In this document: one piece after another, positions 36,919 through 45,186 of the stretch
Layout: each line of letters begins with the position of its first letter
Position numbering within the stretch: the stretch's first letter is position 1
Source of the DNA: an uncultured Paracoccaceae bacterium
GTDB lineage: Bacteria > Pseudomonadota > Alphaproteobacteria > Rhodobacterales > Rhodobacteraceae
Reading direction: 5' to 3'
Length of the DNA: 64,000 nucleotides
Assembly (NCBI GenBank): GCA_937864535.1
Contig: CALMJS010000022.1
Span: 1 to 64,000 of the forward strand
Translations under genes and position numbers: made by a program
The notes under the pieces: model-generated
The model's database searches: none
Told to the model about the DNA's origin: nothing
Seen by the model: the letters and a program-made list of their open reading frames with translations, nothing else

Positions 36919-37051
36919 TTGCAATTCTCCTCCGTTCGCCAAAACCCTCTGCGGTCTGGCGCGCTGCAATTTCAGATTGTTCGGGAAGCCTCCCTACACG
37001 TCTCGCATAGTGATGCATACGCACCGCATTACGGTCAACATAATTTTCACA

Positions 37052-37068
37052 ATACGGTTTGACTGTAT
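37052..37068. promoter_or_regulatory. Candidate IclR operator palindrome
   Basis: ATACGGTTTGACTGTAT is a 17-base imperfect palindrome (ATAC/GTAT ends) in the gap between the divergent cyclase and iclR genes. A related CGCATTACGGTCAAC stretch lies 26 bases earlier. The position suits an operator acting on both directions. Confidence 0.4.
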
Positions 37069-37149
37069 CGCATTGCGGGATTAGACCGGAGTTTGACATA
37101 GAATGAAACGACACGGACAGGGGCGCTGTCCAACAAAGAAGCAAGCAAA

Positions 37150-37926
37150 ATGACAGATACCGGTTTAGATAAATCCCAGTCGCGCAACGGAATTCAGGTG
37201 ATAGGACGGGCCGCGGCCGTGCTACGGGCCTTGCGCGACAACCCCGAAGGCATGTCGCTTGGCCAGATCGCCGAGCGCGTCGATTTGGCCCGCAGTACGG
37301 TACAGCGAATCGTTGCTGCCTTGCAGGAGGAACGACTGGTCATCACGATGGGCACCGGCGGCATCCGTCTGGGACCCGAAGTCACATCGCTGGCCAATGC
37401 CGCACGCCTGAACATCGTCGAATACTGTCGCCCTCTGCTGACCGAACTGGTCCAGCGCACCGGCGAAACCGCCGATCTGTCGGTCCTTCGCGGGCAGTCG
37501 ATGATCTTTCTGGACCAGATGCCGGGCATTCACCGTTTGCGCACCGTCTCGGCGGTCGGGGACATTTTCCCGCTGACGGACACGGCGAACGGGCGTGCGG
37601 TTCTGGCCAATCTGCCAACAGAACGGGCCCGGCAACTGACCATCAACGAATGGCTCAACCGCCAGATCGAAGGTGACTGGACCAGCTTTGCCAAGATGCT
37701 GGATCAGGTGCGCGACTCCGGCCTCGCCTATGACCGCGAAGAACACACGTCTGATATTTCCGCCATCGGCATCAGCTTTGCCGATTGGGCGGGCGATCTG
37801 CATGCGATCTCGGTTCCCGTCCCTGCCAGCCGCTTTCCCCGCTGCGAGGCAGCCGTTGCCCGCGCCCTGACCAATTTGCGTGGCCGGCTGGAAGAGACCT
37901 TCCGACCCTATTCGCAGACCATCTAG
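37150..37926 (+). CDS. IclR-family transcriptional regulator
   Basis: The 258-residue protein has the N-terminal winged helix (GMSLGQIAERVDLARSTVQRIVAAL) and a C-terminal GAF-like effector domain (VSAVGDIFPLTDTANGRAVLA, DISAIGISFAD). It is divergent from the cyclase/Liv/BKACE operon and so probably controls it in response to an aromatic or small organic acid. Confidence 0.9.
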   Translation: MTDTGLDKSQSRNGIQVIGRAAAVLRALRDNPEGMSLGQIAERVDLARSTVQRIVAALQEERLVITMGTGGIRLGPEVTSLANAARLNIVEYCRPLLTELVQRTGETADLSVLRGQSMIFLDQMPGIHRLRTVSAVGDIFPLTDTANGRAVLANLPTERARQLTINEWLNRQIEGDWTSFAKMLDQVRDSGLAYDREEHTSDISAIGISFADWAGDLHAISVPVPASRFPRCEAAVARALTNLRGRLEETFRPYSQTI

Positions 37927-37993
37927 GCATCTAGGCTTGCCAAAGCGGGGCATTCACTGCGAAAAGCGGCAAACCTTTTCGCGGTGTTTTCCT

Positions 37994-38434
37994 ATGCCCA
38001 AAACCACACCACCGATCGATTTCGACCTTTCTACCTTTACGCCGTACCGCATGTCGATCACGGCGCAAAAACTGTCCGAAGGGTTGGCCCGCGAATACCG
38101 TGCGCGGTTCGATATCTCGATACCGGAATGGCGCGTGCTGGCACATCTGTCGCAATCGAACGGCGTGTCGGTGCGCGACATCGAACATCGCGTGGCGATG
38201 GAAAAGTCCAAAGTCAGTCGCGCTGCCGCCCGCCTCGAAGAGGCGGGATTTATCGCCAAGACCACCAACGATCAGGACCGCCGACTGGTGCATCTGGCCC
38301 TGACCGAGAGCGGCAAAGACCTGATGGCGCAGCTCTTGCCGATCGCGCTGGCCTATGATCGCGCCCTGACCGAGGCCTTGGGCGACACCAAGGCCGGCCT
38401 GACCGCGGCCTTGGACAAACTGCTGTCGGACTGA
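37994..38434 (+). CDS. MarR-family transcriptional regulator
   Basis: The 146-residue protein has the MarR winged helix (PEWRVLAHLSQSNGVSVRDIEHRV, KSKVSRAAARLEEAGFI) and wing TTNDQDRRLVHLALTESG. ATG 37994 is used; there is only a poor ribosome site before it. It is convergent with the RuBisCO-like gene and 68 bases after iclR, so its target is uncertain. Confidence 0.87.
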   Translation: MPKTTPPIDFDLSTFTPYRMSITAQKLSEGLAREYRARFDISIPEWRVLAHLSQSNGVSVRDIEHRVAMEKSKVSRAAARLEEAGFIAKTTNDQDRRLVHLALTESGKDLMAQLLPIALAYDRALTEALGDTKAGLTAALDKLLSD

Positions 38435-38501
38435 TCGGGGCCTTCAAACGCGAATACCGGCCCGATGCCGCTGTCCGCCAGAAATTGATGCTGTATCGCG
38501 C

Positions 38502-39749
38502 CTAGCCCCATTTCGCCAATGACGCCGCCAGTTCTGGATGGTCGTGGGCGTAATCCGCCAGTTCGACATCCTGTGCTGCGGCCTCCCAGGCCTGACGCAT
38601 AGCGCGGACTCCGGCGGCCATTCCCATCGGGTGACCATGTACCCCGCCGCCGCCCAGATACATCAGATCCAGCGTCCGTCCGGTCTGCCGATAGGTATCG
38701 ACCGCCTGCCCGCCCCATTGCCCCGAACAGACAACAGGCAAAGGCCGGTCCGCAGGATCGAATATCGGTGTCATCACATCGTGGAACGACCGGACAAAGC
38801 TCTCGTCCGGTTCCCAATATTTGGCGCGCACGCCATTGATCTGGAACTGATCGACCCCCAGCAGACGCCAGATTTTCTGATAGGCCCGGAATTCGAGGCC
38901 CAAGCCCGGATGGCGGGTCAAAACATCCCAGCCATTGCGATGGGCATGCAGACAGAGCGCCGACCGTTTTCGCAGAAAGCTCATCCCGCCGTGACCTATC
39001 GAATTGATGTTCACCACCGCCGCATTACCGCCCTCTGCGACAACGGTATCGTGATTGCGCAGCATCACATCAGGGTCCGCCGAGGAGATGCCAAAGGCAT
39101 ACATCACCCGTTTGCCGGTACGGTGTTCATGGTCCTTGATCACCCGCATGATCGCGCGGACGCGGTCAGCGAACGGGGAATAGCCGGGGCTCATCAGTTT
39201 TTCATCGTCCTTGATGAAATCCACGCCCGCCTCGCAGAGTTGGCGGACCATCCCGGCAGTTTCCTCTGGCAATAGACCCAAGGACGGCTTGATGATCGAG
39301 GCGATCATCGGCCCGCTCTCGATCCCCATCAACCGGCGGGACCCCTCGATCCCGAATTGCGGTCCGGGATGACAGGCCCATTCGGGCGGCAGGTCGATGT
39401 CCATGACGCGCACGCCGGTTGCGCCGCGCACGGCAAATACACCGCCCACTGCAATGGTCATCAGCGCGGCGATATCGGTCCCAATCGCCTCTAGCGGATA
39501 GGCAATCCGGACATCGGCCCGGTGAAACGGACCCTTTTGGCCCTCGGTTGGCCAAGACGGATGATCGACCGGGTCCAGCATCTGGATCGACAGAACCTGC
39601 GCGGCGCAGCGGGCGCGAACCTCTGCGGTTTCGCCCGGTAGCGCGGTAAACGTGCCAGTCGACTGATCCGCCGCGATTTTTGCGGCCAAGGCGGCGATAT
39701 CGCCCGCCGTTTCCAATCGATAGTTTACGGTAATGACAGCGCGATCCAT
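38502..39749 (-). CDS. RuBisCO-like protein (form IV RuBisCO large-chain family)
   Basis: The 415-residue protein belongs to the RuBisCO superfamily: IIKPSLGL around the first catalytic lysine (KPKLGL in true RuBisCO, so the second lysine is Ser), and GVDFIKDDE containing the carbamylated lysine. Loop-6 and other carboxylase residues are not recognisable, so it is not expected to fix CO2. RuBisCO-like proteins catalyse enolisations in methionine salvage or decarboxylation/hydrolysis steps in D-apionate catabolism. With a lactonase and a glycerate kinase gene 1.4-4 kb away, a sugar-acid role is plausible but unproven. Start ATG 39749. Confidence 0.88.
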   Translation of the reverse strand: MDRAVITVNYRLETAGDIAALAAKIAADQSTGTFTALPGETAEVRARCAAQVLSIQMLDPVDHPSWPTEGQKGPFHRADVRIAYPLEAIGTDIAALMTIAVGGVFAVRGATGVRVMDIDLPPEWACHPGPQFGIEGSRRLMGIESGPMIASIIKPSLGLLPEETAGMVRQLCEAGVDFIKDDEKLMSPGYSPFADRVRAIMRVIKDHEHRTGKRVMYAFGISSADPDVMLRNHDTVVAEGGNAAVVNINSIGHGGMSFLRKRSALCLHAHRNGWDVLTRHPGLGLEFRAYQKIWRLLGVDQFQINGVRAKYWEPDESFVRSFHDVMTPIFDPADRPLPVVCSGQWGGQAVDTYRQTGRTLDLMYLGGGGVHGHPMGMAAGVRAMRQAWEAAAQDVELADYAHDHPELAASLAKWG

Positions 39750-39819
39750 GGCGTCCCCCTCTAGGCTCTCGCCACGTGTAATACTGATTATACCAGTTGG
39801 CAATATCGGGCGATTGCCG

Positions 39820-40323
39820 TCACGCGCTATGCCGACCCAGCGCGAATATCCCTAGCCCAGTCAGGACCAGTGACAGACCACTGACCAACGTGCGGATCAG
39901 GTTCCAAACCTGCCATTGGCTAGAATAGGCCGTCCAAATTTCTTGCGCCGCTGCTTGGTCGGTGGGGACAGTGATCGCGCCCAGCGCCTCGTTCATAGGA
40001 ACATTGACCGACGCGGTGACCAGAAATGCGCCCAGAAAATAGATCACCGCAGCAGAGCCAAACAGAGCCGCCGCCCCCTTGTGGCGCTGGCTAACTGCCA
40101 CCAGCGCGGTGACGCCCAAAAACACCGGGGTCAGAAAAAACGCCGGGAAAAACACACCGTTGCGCACCGATGCGTTCATCGCCTGCATTGCAGTGATCGC
40201 GACGCGGGGGTCCGTCGCGTCCAGCCCCCACATCGTCGAACACACCCATGCGTAAAAGAACCCAAAGATCGCGCCAACGCTGATCAGCGACACAAAGGCC
40301 AAGCCCAGCAGACCCCGCCCCAT
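39820..40323 (-). CDS. DUF1772 (anthrone-oxygenase-like) membrane protein
   Basis: The 167-residue product has four hydrophobic segments and family residues NxxVRNGVFFPAFF and VNVPMNEAL, typical of DUF1772. ATG 40323 has GAGGGCGGC ahead and overlaps the stop of a 28-codon ORF (TAATG). An in-frame ATG at 40386 would add 21 residues without hydrophobic character. It is divergent from a TetR gene that probably represses it. Function of the family in bacteria is not established. Confidence 0.8.
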   Translation of the reverse strand: MGRGLLGLAFVSLISVGAIFGFFYAWVCSTMWGLDATDPRVAITAMQAMNASVRNGVFFPAFFLTPVFLGVTALVAVSQRHKGAAALFGSAAVIYFLGAFLVTASVNVPMNEALGAITVPTDQAAAQEIWTAYSSQWQVWNLIRTLVSGLSLVLTGLGIFALGRHSA

Positions 40324-40409
40324 TACGCCGCCCTCTGCGTGCTGCGGGTGGCCACAACACCAGTATGTGCGGCTGTCGCGGTCCATTTGATCCGTTTGTC
40401 GTTCGTCAT
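40323..40409 (-). CDS. Possible 28-residue peptide upstream of the DUF1772 gene
   Basis: A short frame (MTNDKRIKWTATAAHTGVVA..., ending RAA) starts at ATG 40409 behind GGAGG and ends in TAA sharing a base with the ATG of the membrane protein. The strong ribosome site and overlap suggest it is translated and couples the next gene. It is basic and not hydrophobic. No relative is recognised. Confidence 0.45.
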   Translation of the reverse strand: MTNDKRIKWTATAAHTGVVATRSTQRAA

Positions 40410-40434
40410 GACTGCCTCCAAAACGTATTTCAAA

Positions 40435-40468
40435 TTACGGTTGCGTATATCCGTAATTCACGTTACGG
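40435..40468. promoter_or_regulatory. TetR-type operator with three half-sites
   Basis: TTACGG (40435-40440), CCGTAA (40451-40456) and TTACGG (40463-40468) form two overlapping inverted repeats with spacers of 10 and 6 bases. They sit between the divergent tetR and the DUF1772 unit, where one repressor could control both. Confidence 0.65.
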
Positions 40469-40494
40469 ATCGTGTCAACCTTCCGGAGACGTAA

Positions 40495-41091
40495 ATGCGC
40501 GACGATAAACGCACCCTGCGCCAACAACAGATCGAGGCCGCCGCCTATCAGGTGCTGGAGGCCAAGGGATATGGCGGAACGTCGATGTTGGGGATCGCAC
40601 GGCAGGCCAAGGCCTCGAACGAGACGCTCTACAATTGGTACGGCGACAAACAGGGGCTGTTTCGCGCCCTCGTCGCCCGCAACGCCGAAGAGGTCAAACA
40701 GCACCTAGAGGACCAACTGCAAACCGACAGCGACGCGCTGACCATTCTGGAAACCCTTGGCCCGAAATTGGTCAGGTTGTTGACCGGGGACCGCGCCATC
40801 GCCCTGAACCGTGCGGCGGCGGCGGATAGCACGGGCGAGTTGGGCGCGACCCTGTCCCAATCCGGACGAGAGGCGATATTTCCCCTCCTCGAGGCGGTGT
40901 TTTTGCGCGCCCGGACAGAGGGGCAACTGACCTTTGACGACACCGGCGCGGCAATCGCGCTGTTTCTGGACCTGTTGATCGGAGACCAACAGATCCGCCG
41001 GGTGATCGGACGATTGCCCGAACCGACACCCGACGATTGCAATCACCGCGCCCGACGCGCGATGGATCATCTGTGCAAACTATTAAGGTAG
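40495..41091 (+). CDS. TetR-family transcriptional regulator
   Basis: The 198-residue protein has the TetR helix-turn-helix (GGTSMLGIARQAKASNETLYNWYGDKQGLF) and a C-terminal ligand domain of the AefR-like type. ATG 40495 follows CCGGAGACGTAA. It presumably binds the half-site array just upstream. Confidence 0.9.
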   Translation: MRDDKRTLRQQQIEAAAYQVLEAKGYGGTSMLGIARQAKASNETLYNWYGDKQGLFRALVARNAEEVKQHLEDQLQTDSDALTILETLGPKLVRLLTGDRAIALNRAAAADSTGELGATLSQSGREAIFPLLEAVFLRARTEGQLTFDDTGAAIALFLDLLIGDQQIRRVIGRLPEPTPDDCNHRARRAMDHLCKLLR

Positions 41092-41116
41092 CTCGGCTTT
41101 TTCCGAACAACGCGGC

Positions 41117-42046
41117 TCAATAAGTTTTGACGCCGTTGATCGCGAGGTAAACCGAATAGAGCGACCCCGTCCCCGCAATGAACAGGCGGTTCAGTTTGGG
41201 ACCGCCGAAACACACATTCCCGACGAGTTCTGGGATGCGGATTTTGCCGATCAGGTCCCCTGCCGCATTCAGGCAATGCACGCCATCCCCTGCCGAGGTC
41301 CAGATACGCCCATCCCGGTCAAGTCGGAACCCGTCGAACAGCCCGTTCGAACATTCTGCATGGACCGCGCCACCTGACAGCGATGCACCATCCGCCGACA
41401 CTGCGAACCGCCGGATATGTGCGGGTCCGTTGGGATCGTGGCTTCGGCCGGTATCCGCCACAAAGAGAGTGGTTTCATCCGCAGAAAACGCCAGCCCGTT
41501 GGGTTTGACAAAATCCGTGGCGACGGCCGTCACCTCGCCCGTATCGGGATCGACACGATAGACATGGCAGACGCCGATCTCGCTCTCGGCGGCGTCGCCT
41601 TCGTAGTCGGTGAGAATGCCGTAGGTGGGATCGGTGAACCAGATCGACCCGTCAGAGCGGACCACCACGTCATTGGGGGAATTCAGCCGCTTGCCCTGAT
41701 AGCGGTCGGCAATCACGGTCACGCTGCCATCATGTTCGGTCCTTGTGACGCGGCGGGTCTGATGTTCACAACTGATCAGCCGCCCCTGACGGTCCACGGT
41801 ATTGCCATTGGTGAAATGCGACGGATTGCGGAACACCGACACAGAGCCATCAGTTTCGTCCCAGCGCAGCAACCGATTGTTCGGGATATCCGACCAGACG
41901 AGATAGCGCCCCGCCGCGAACCACGCAGGCCCCTCGGACCAGCGCGCCCCGGTCCACAGACGTTCGACACGGGCATGCCCGATCAGACAGGTCTCAAAGT
42001 CGGGATCGTGGGCTTCATATCCGGTGCCTGCAATGGCGTCATACAT
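41117..42046 (-). CDS. SMP-30/gluconolactonase-family lactonase
   Basis: The 309-residue six-bladed propeller has SEGPAW (metal Glu38), LNSPNDVVV (metal Asn) and LFVADTGRS (metal Asp), the pattern of calcium-dependent sugar lactonases. ATG 42046 follows AGGACAGCAA; the TTG codon 15 bases earlier is not used. No signal peptide. Near a RuBisCO-like protein and glycerate kinase it may open a sugar-acid lactone. Confidence 0.87.
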   Translation of the reverse strand: MYDAIAGTGYEAHDPDFETCLIGHARVERLWTGARWSEGPAWFAAGRYLVWSDIPNNRLLRWDETDGSVSVFRNPSHFTNGNTVDRQGRLISCEHQTRRVTRTEHDGSVTVIADRYQGKRLNSPNDVVVRSDGSIWFTDPTYGILTDYEGDAAESEIGVCHVYRVDPDTGEVTAVATDFVKPNGLAFSADETTLFVADTGRSHDPNGPAHIRRFAVSADGASLSGGAVHAECSNGLFDGFRLDRDGRIWTSAGDGVHCLNAAGDLIGKIRIPELVGNVCFGGPKLNRLFIAGTGSLYSVYLAINGVKTY

Positions 42047-42130
42047 TTGCTGTCCTTTCAAACGCGGCGGTTGATCAGCCGTCGCTACTCGCGGGTGACC
42101 ATAGACCGGCTACGTCCCCATACAAGAGTG

Positions 42131-43378
42131 TTAGAGAACCAGCACCGCGCGAAAATCGTTGACGTTGGTCAGCGTCGGCCCCGTCTTGACCAGATCGCCC
42201 AAACGGTCAAACAGGCTATAGCTGTCATGGGCCGCCAGAAACTGCGCGGCATCCGGCGCACGCCGCAGTGTATCGGGGGTAATGATCGCGCCTGCGGCAT
42301 CCTCGGTGCCGTCGATGCCGTCGGTATCCGCCGCGAGGCCGTAGATATTCTCCTGCCCGTTCAGCGCCACCGCAAGCGAGAGCAGAAATTCGGTATTCCG
42401 ACCGCCCTTGCCGGGTTTGGTGTTGCCGATCGTCACGGTGGTTTCCCCGCCAGACAACAGAACCATCGGCGCGGCGGCAGGGGTGCCATGGGCCTGCGCG
42501 CCCCTCGCAATCCCGGCCATAACGATGCCGACCTCGCGGGCCTCGCCCTCTAGCGCGTCGCCCAACACCACGGGCGTTACCCCGGCCGCCCGCGCCACCT
42601 CGGCCGCAGCCAAGAGCGACATCTGCGGCGTGGCGATCATCCGGTAATCGACCGCAAAGCTCTGGACCGGAGCCGGAGCAGCCAGCAAAATATCGCGGGC
42701 TGCGGCGGGCAGATCGGGCCCCAGCCGTGCAACGAGGGGCGACAAATCCTCGGCGGCAGAGGGGTCCGGCACGGTCGGGCCAGAGGCAATCGCCGCCGGA
42801 CTGTCCCCCGGCACATCCGAAATCGCGAGGGTGATCACCTGCGCCCCCTGACCGACAGCCTGCGCCAGCCGCCCGCCCTTGATCTGCGACAGACGCCGCC
42901 GGATTTTGTTCATGTCATTGATCGTCAACCCGGATTTCAGCAAGAGGCGATTGACCTGCTGTTTTTCATCCAGCGTCAGAGGCGCGACCGGCAGGGTCAT
43001 CAGCGCCGATCCCCCGCCCGACATCAGCGCGATGACCAGATCCCCCGGCCCTGCCGTCGCGGCCAGTGCCAGAATTTCCGCTGCTGCCGCGGCTCCTGCG
43101 GCATCCGGCACCGGGTGAGATGCCTCTCTGACAATGATCCGTTCCGTCGGCACGCTATGGCCATAGCGCGTCACCACCACGCCTGACAGATCGACATCGG
43201 GCCACGCGACCTCTAGCGCGCGGGCCATGCTGGCGGCGGATTTCCCGGCCCCAATCACGATGCAGCGTCCCGTTGGTTTGGGCGGCAAATGACGTGCCAG
43301 AACGGTGGCCGGGTCCGCTGCGGCGATGGCGGCCTCCAACATCTGGGTCAGCAGGCGACGGGGATCTGGCTGGGTCAT
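42131..43378 (-). CDS. Glycerate 2-kinase (GckA/TtuD, MOFRL family)
   Basis: The 415-residue protein has the DUF4147 N-terminal part (IGAGKSAASMARA, LMSGGGSALM) and the C-terminal MOFRL domain (GGRNTEFLLSLA, ADTDGIDGTEDAAGA, PTLTNVND). Such enzymes phosphorylate D-glycerate to 2-phosphoglycerate; older annotation calls them hydroxypyruvate reductase. ATG 43378 follows GAGGACCC. The gene is divergent from the acyl-CoA ligase across 181 bases in which no clear site was seen. Confidence 0.88.
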   Translation of the reverse strand: MTQPDPRRLLTQMLEAAIAAADPATVLARHLPPKPTGRCIVIGAGKSAASMARALEVAWPDVDLSGVVVTRYGHSVPTERIIVREASHPVPDAAGAAAAAEILALAATAGPGDLVIALMSGGGSALMTLPVAPLTLDEKQQVNRLLLKSGLTINDMNKIRRRLSQIKGGRLAQAVGQGAQVITLAISDVPGDSPAAIASGPTVPDPSAAEDLSPLVARLGPDLPAAARDILLAAPAPVQSFAVDYRMIATPQMSLLAAAEVARAAGVTPVVLGDALEGEAREVGIVMAGIARGAQAHGTPAAAPMVLLSGGETTVTIGNTKPGKGGRNTEFLLSLAVALNGQENIYGLAADTDGIDGTEDAAGAIITPDTLRRAPDAAQFLAAHDSYSLFDRLGDLVKTGPTLTNVNDFRAVLVL

Positions 43379-43559
43379 CTGGGTCCTCGGGCGGGTCGAG
43401 TCATTGGCCCGACCAGTCCTACCAAAACGGGAGTTCAACGCAAACAGTCCCATGACGCCGCGTTTTACACCCATGCAGGCCCAAGCTGCCCTACTCTGAG
43501 GCAGGGCGGTCCGAGGGAGGAGACTCTGACCGCTACAGCACGATCGCGCGGAGGACGAC

Positions 43560-45179
43560 ATGCTAGGCAGAATGATGCACGAGGCGCTCTTGGTCAGTGG
43601 TTTGATCAAACACGCCGCCAGATTTCATAGTGACACTGCCATCGTGTCCGTCAACACGACCGGCGGCGTTGAACGATCAACTTGGGCCGAGGTCGAACGA
43701 CACGCCCGCAAATTGGCCAGTGCGCTGCGCAAACTGGGGCTGACGGACGGGGATCGCTGCGCGACCATCGCATGGAACAATCGCCGCCATCTGGAAATCT
43801 ATTTCGGCGTGTCGGGCGGCGGTATGGTGTGCCATACGATCAACCCGCGACTGGCACCGGAAAACCTGATCTACATCGTCAACGACGCCGCCGACCGGGT
43901 GATGTTCATCGACGCGACCTTTGTGCCTGCGGTCGCCAAACTGCGCCCGCATCTGAAAAACCTCGAACATGTCGTTCTGATGGGGCCACATGATCAGGCG
44001 GCTGCTGACCAAATAGACGGCCTGCTATTTTTTGACGAACTGGTCGCCAGCGGGGATGATGACTACACTTGGCCCCCGTTGGAGGAAACCACGCCGTCGT
44101 CGCTGTGCTATACCTCGGGCACGACAGGCCACCCCAAGGGGGTTCTCTACACGCATCGGTCAACCGTATTGCACTCTTTGGGCGGAAACACGCCCGACGG
44201 CATGGGGCTAAGCGCCCGCGACATCGTGCTGCCGGTGGTGCCGATGTTCCACGTCAACGCGTGGGGCGTGCCCTATATCGCCGCGATGCAGGGCGCGTCG
44301 CTGGTCCTGCCCGGCCCGCAGTTGGACGGTGACAGCCTCGCACGGCTCATCGACGCGGAACGGGTGACGATAGCCTTGGGCGTTCCGACCATCTGGATGG
44401 GGCTGCTCGCCTCACTGCGCAAGGGCGTCGGCACGGCGGCCAGCATGACCCGTACCATCGTCGGCGGCTCTGCCCTGCCGCCGTCGATGATCCCAGCGTT
44501 TCGCGATGAATTTGGCGTCGAGTTGATCCATGCGTGGGGGATGACCGAAACCAGCCCCTTGGGGACGCTCAACCACCCCAAGGCCAAGCATGCCGATCTG
44601 TCCCCCGCCGAGATGGCGAAACTGCGTCGAGTTCAGGGGCGGCCGCCGTTCGGGGTGGATTTGCGGATCGTCGATGCCTCGGGCCAGATCCTGCCCAATG
44701 ACGGCGTCACCACGGGAGAATTGCAGATCAAGGGACATTGGATAGTCGACACCTATTTCGGCAGCGAAACCAACCCCTTGACCATGGATGGCTGGTTTGA
44801 CACCGGCGATATCGCCGTGATCAGCCCCGACGGCTATATGGAGATCAAGGACCGTTCAAAGGATGTCATCAAATCGGGCGGCGAATGGATTTCGTCGGTC
44901 GAATTGGAAAACATCGCTATCGCCCATCCCGCCGTGGCCAACGCCGCCGCCGTCGCCGCGCGTCACCCGAAATGGGACGAACGCCCGATTATCATTGTCG
45001 TCCTCGCCTCCGGTCAAACCCTGACCGAGGCCGAGATTTTGGCGTGGTACAGCGACAAGGTCCCCAGTTGGCAGGTGCCGGACCGCGCAATCTTTGTCGA
45101 GGCCCTGCCGCTGGGCGGCACCGGCAAGGTTCTGAAAACCAAACTGCGCGACGATTACGGCCATATCCTGATGGATTAG
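43560..45179 (+). CDS. Acyl-CoA ligase (AMP-forming), DmdB-like
   Basis: The 539-residue adenylate-forming enzyme has SLCYTSGTTGHPKGVLYTHRS (P-loop), HAWGMTETSPLG, GWFDTGDIA and the C-terminal lysine region (PLGGTGKVLKTKLR). Length and sequence pattern resemble 3-methylmercaptopropionyl-CoA ligase DmdB of roseobacters. No other DMSP-demethylation gene is adjacent, so a general medium-chain or branched acid substrate is also possible. ATG 43560 follows GAGGACGAC. Confidence 0.85.
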   Translation: MLGRMMHEALLVSGLIKHAARFHSDTAIVSVNTTGGVERSTWAEVERHARKLASALRKLGLTDGDRCATIAWNNRRHLEIYFGVSGGGMVCHTINPRLAPENLIYIVNDAADRVMFIDATFVPAVAKLRPHLKNLEHVVLMGPHDQAAADQIDGLLFFDELVASGDDDYTWPPLEETTPSSLCYTSGTTGHPKGVLYTHRSTVLHSLGGNTPDGMGLSARDIVLPVVPMFHVNAWGVPYIAAMQGASLVLPGPQLDGDSLARLIDAERVTIALGVPTIWMGLLASLRKGVGTAASMTRTIVGGSALPPSMIPAFRDEFGVELIHAWGMTETSPLGTLNHPKAKHADLSPAEMAKLRRVQGRPPFGVDLRIVDASGQILPNDGVTTGELQIKGHWIVDTYFGSETNPLTMDGWFDTGDIAVISPDGYMEIKDRSKDVIKSGGEWISSVELENIAIAHPAVANAAAVAARHPKWDERPIIIVVLASGQTLTEAEILAWYSDKVPSWQVPDRAIFVEALPLGGTGKVLKTKLRDDYGHILMD

Positions 45180-45186
45180 GCCGCGA

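Noticed and set aside
38433-38468. Possible hairpin between convergent marR and RuBisCO-like genes (ATCGGGGCC...GGCCCGAT)
   Set aside because: The stem is interrupted, the loop is long and no T run follows, so it was not called as a terminator.
38502-39749. Genuine CO2-fixing RuBisCO large subunit
   Set aside because: KPKLGL is altered to KPSLGL, loop-6 residues are not recognisable, and no small-subunit or phosphoribulokinase gene is near.
39787-39792. Perfect TATAAT on the minus strand ahead of the RuBisCO-like gene
   Set aside because: The -35 position at the right spacing reads AATCGC, so a standard promoter is not supported; it may still be part of one.
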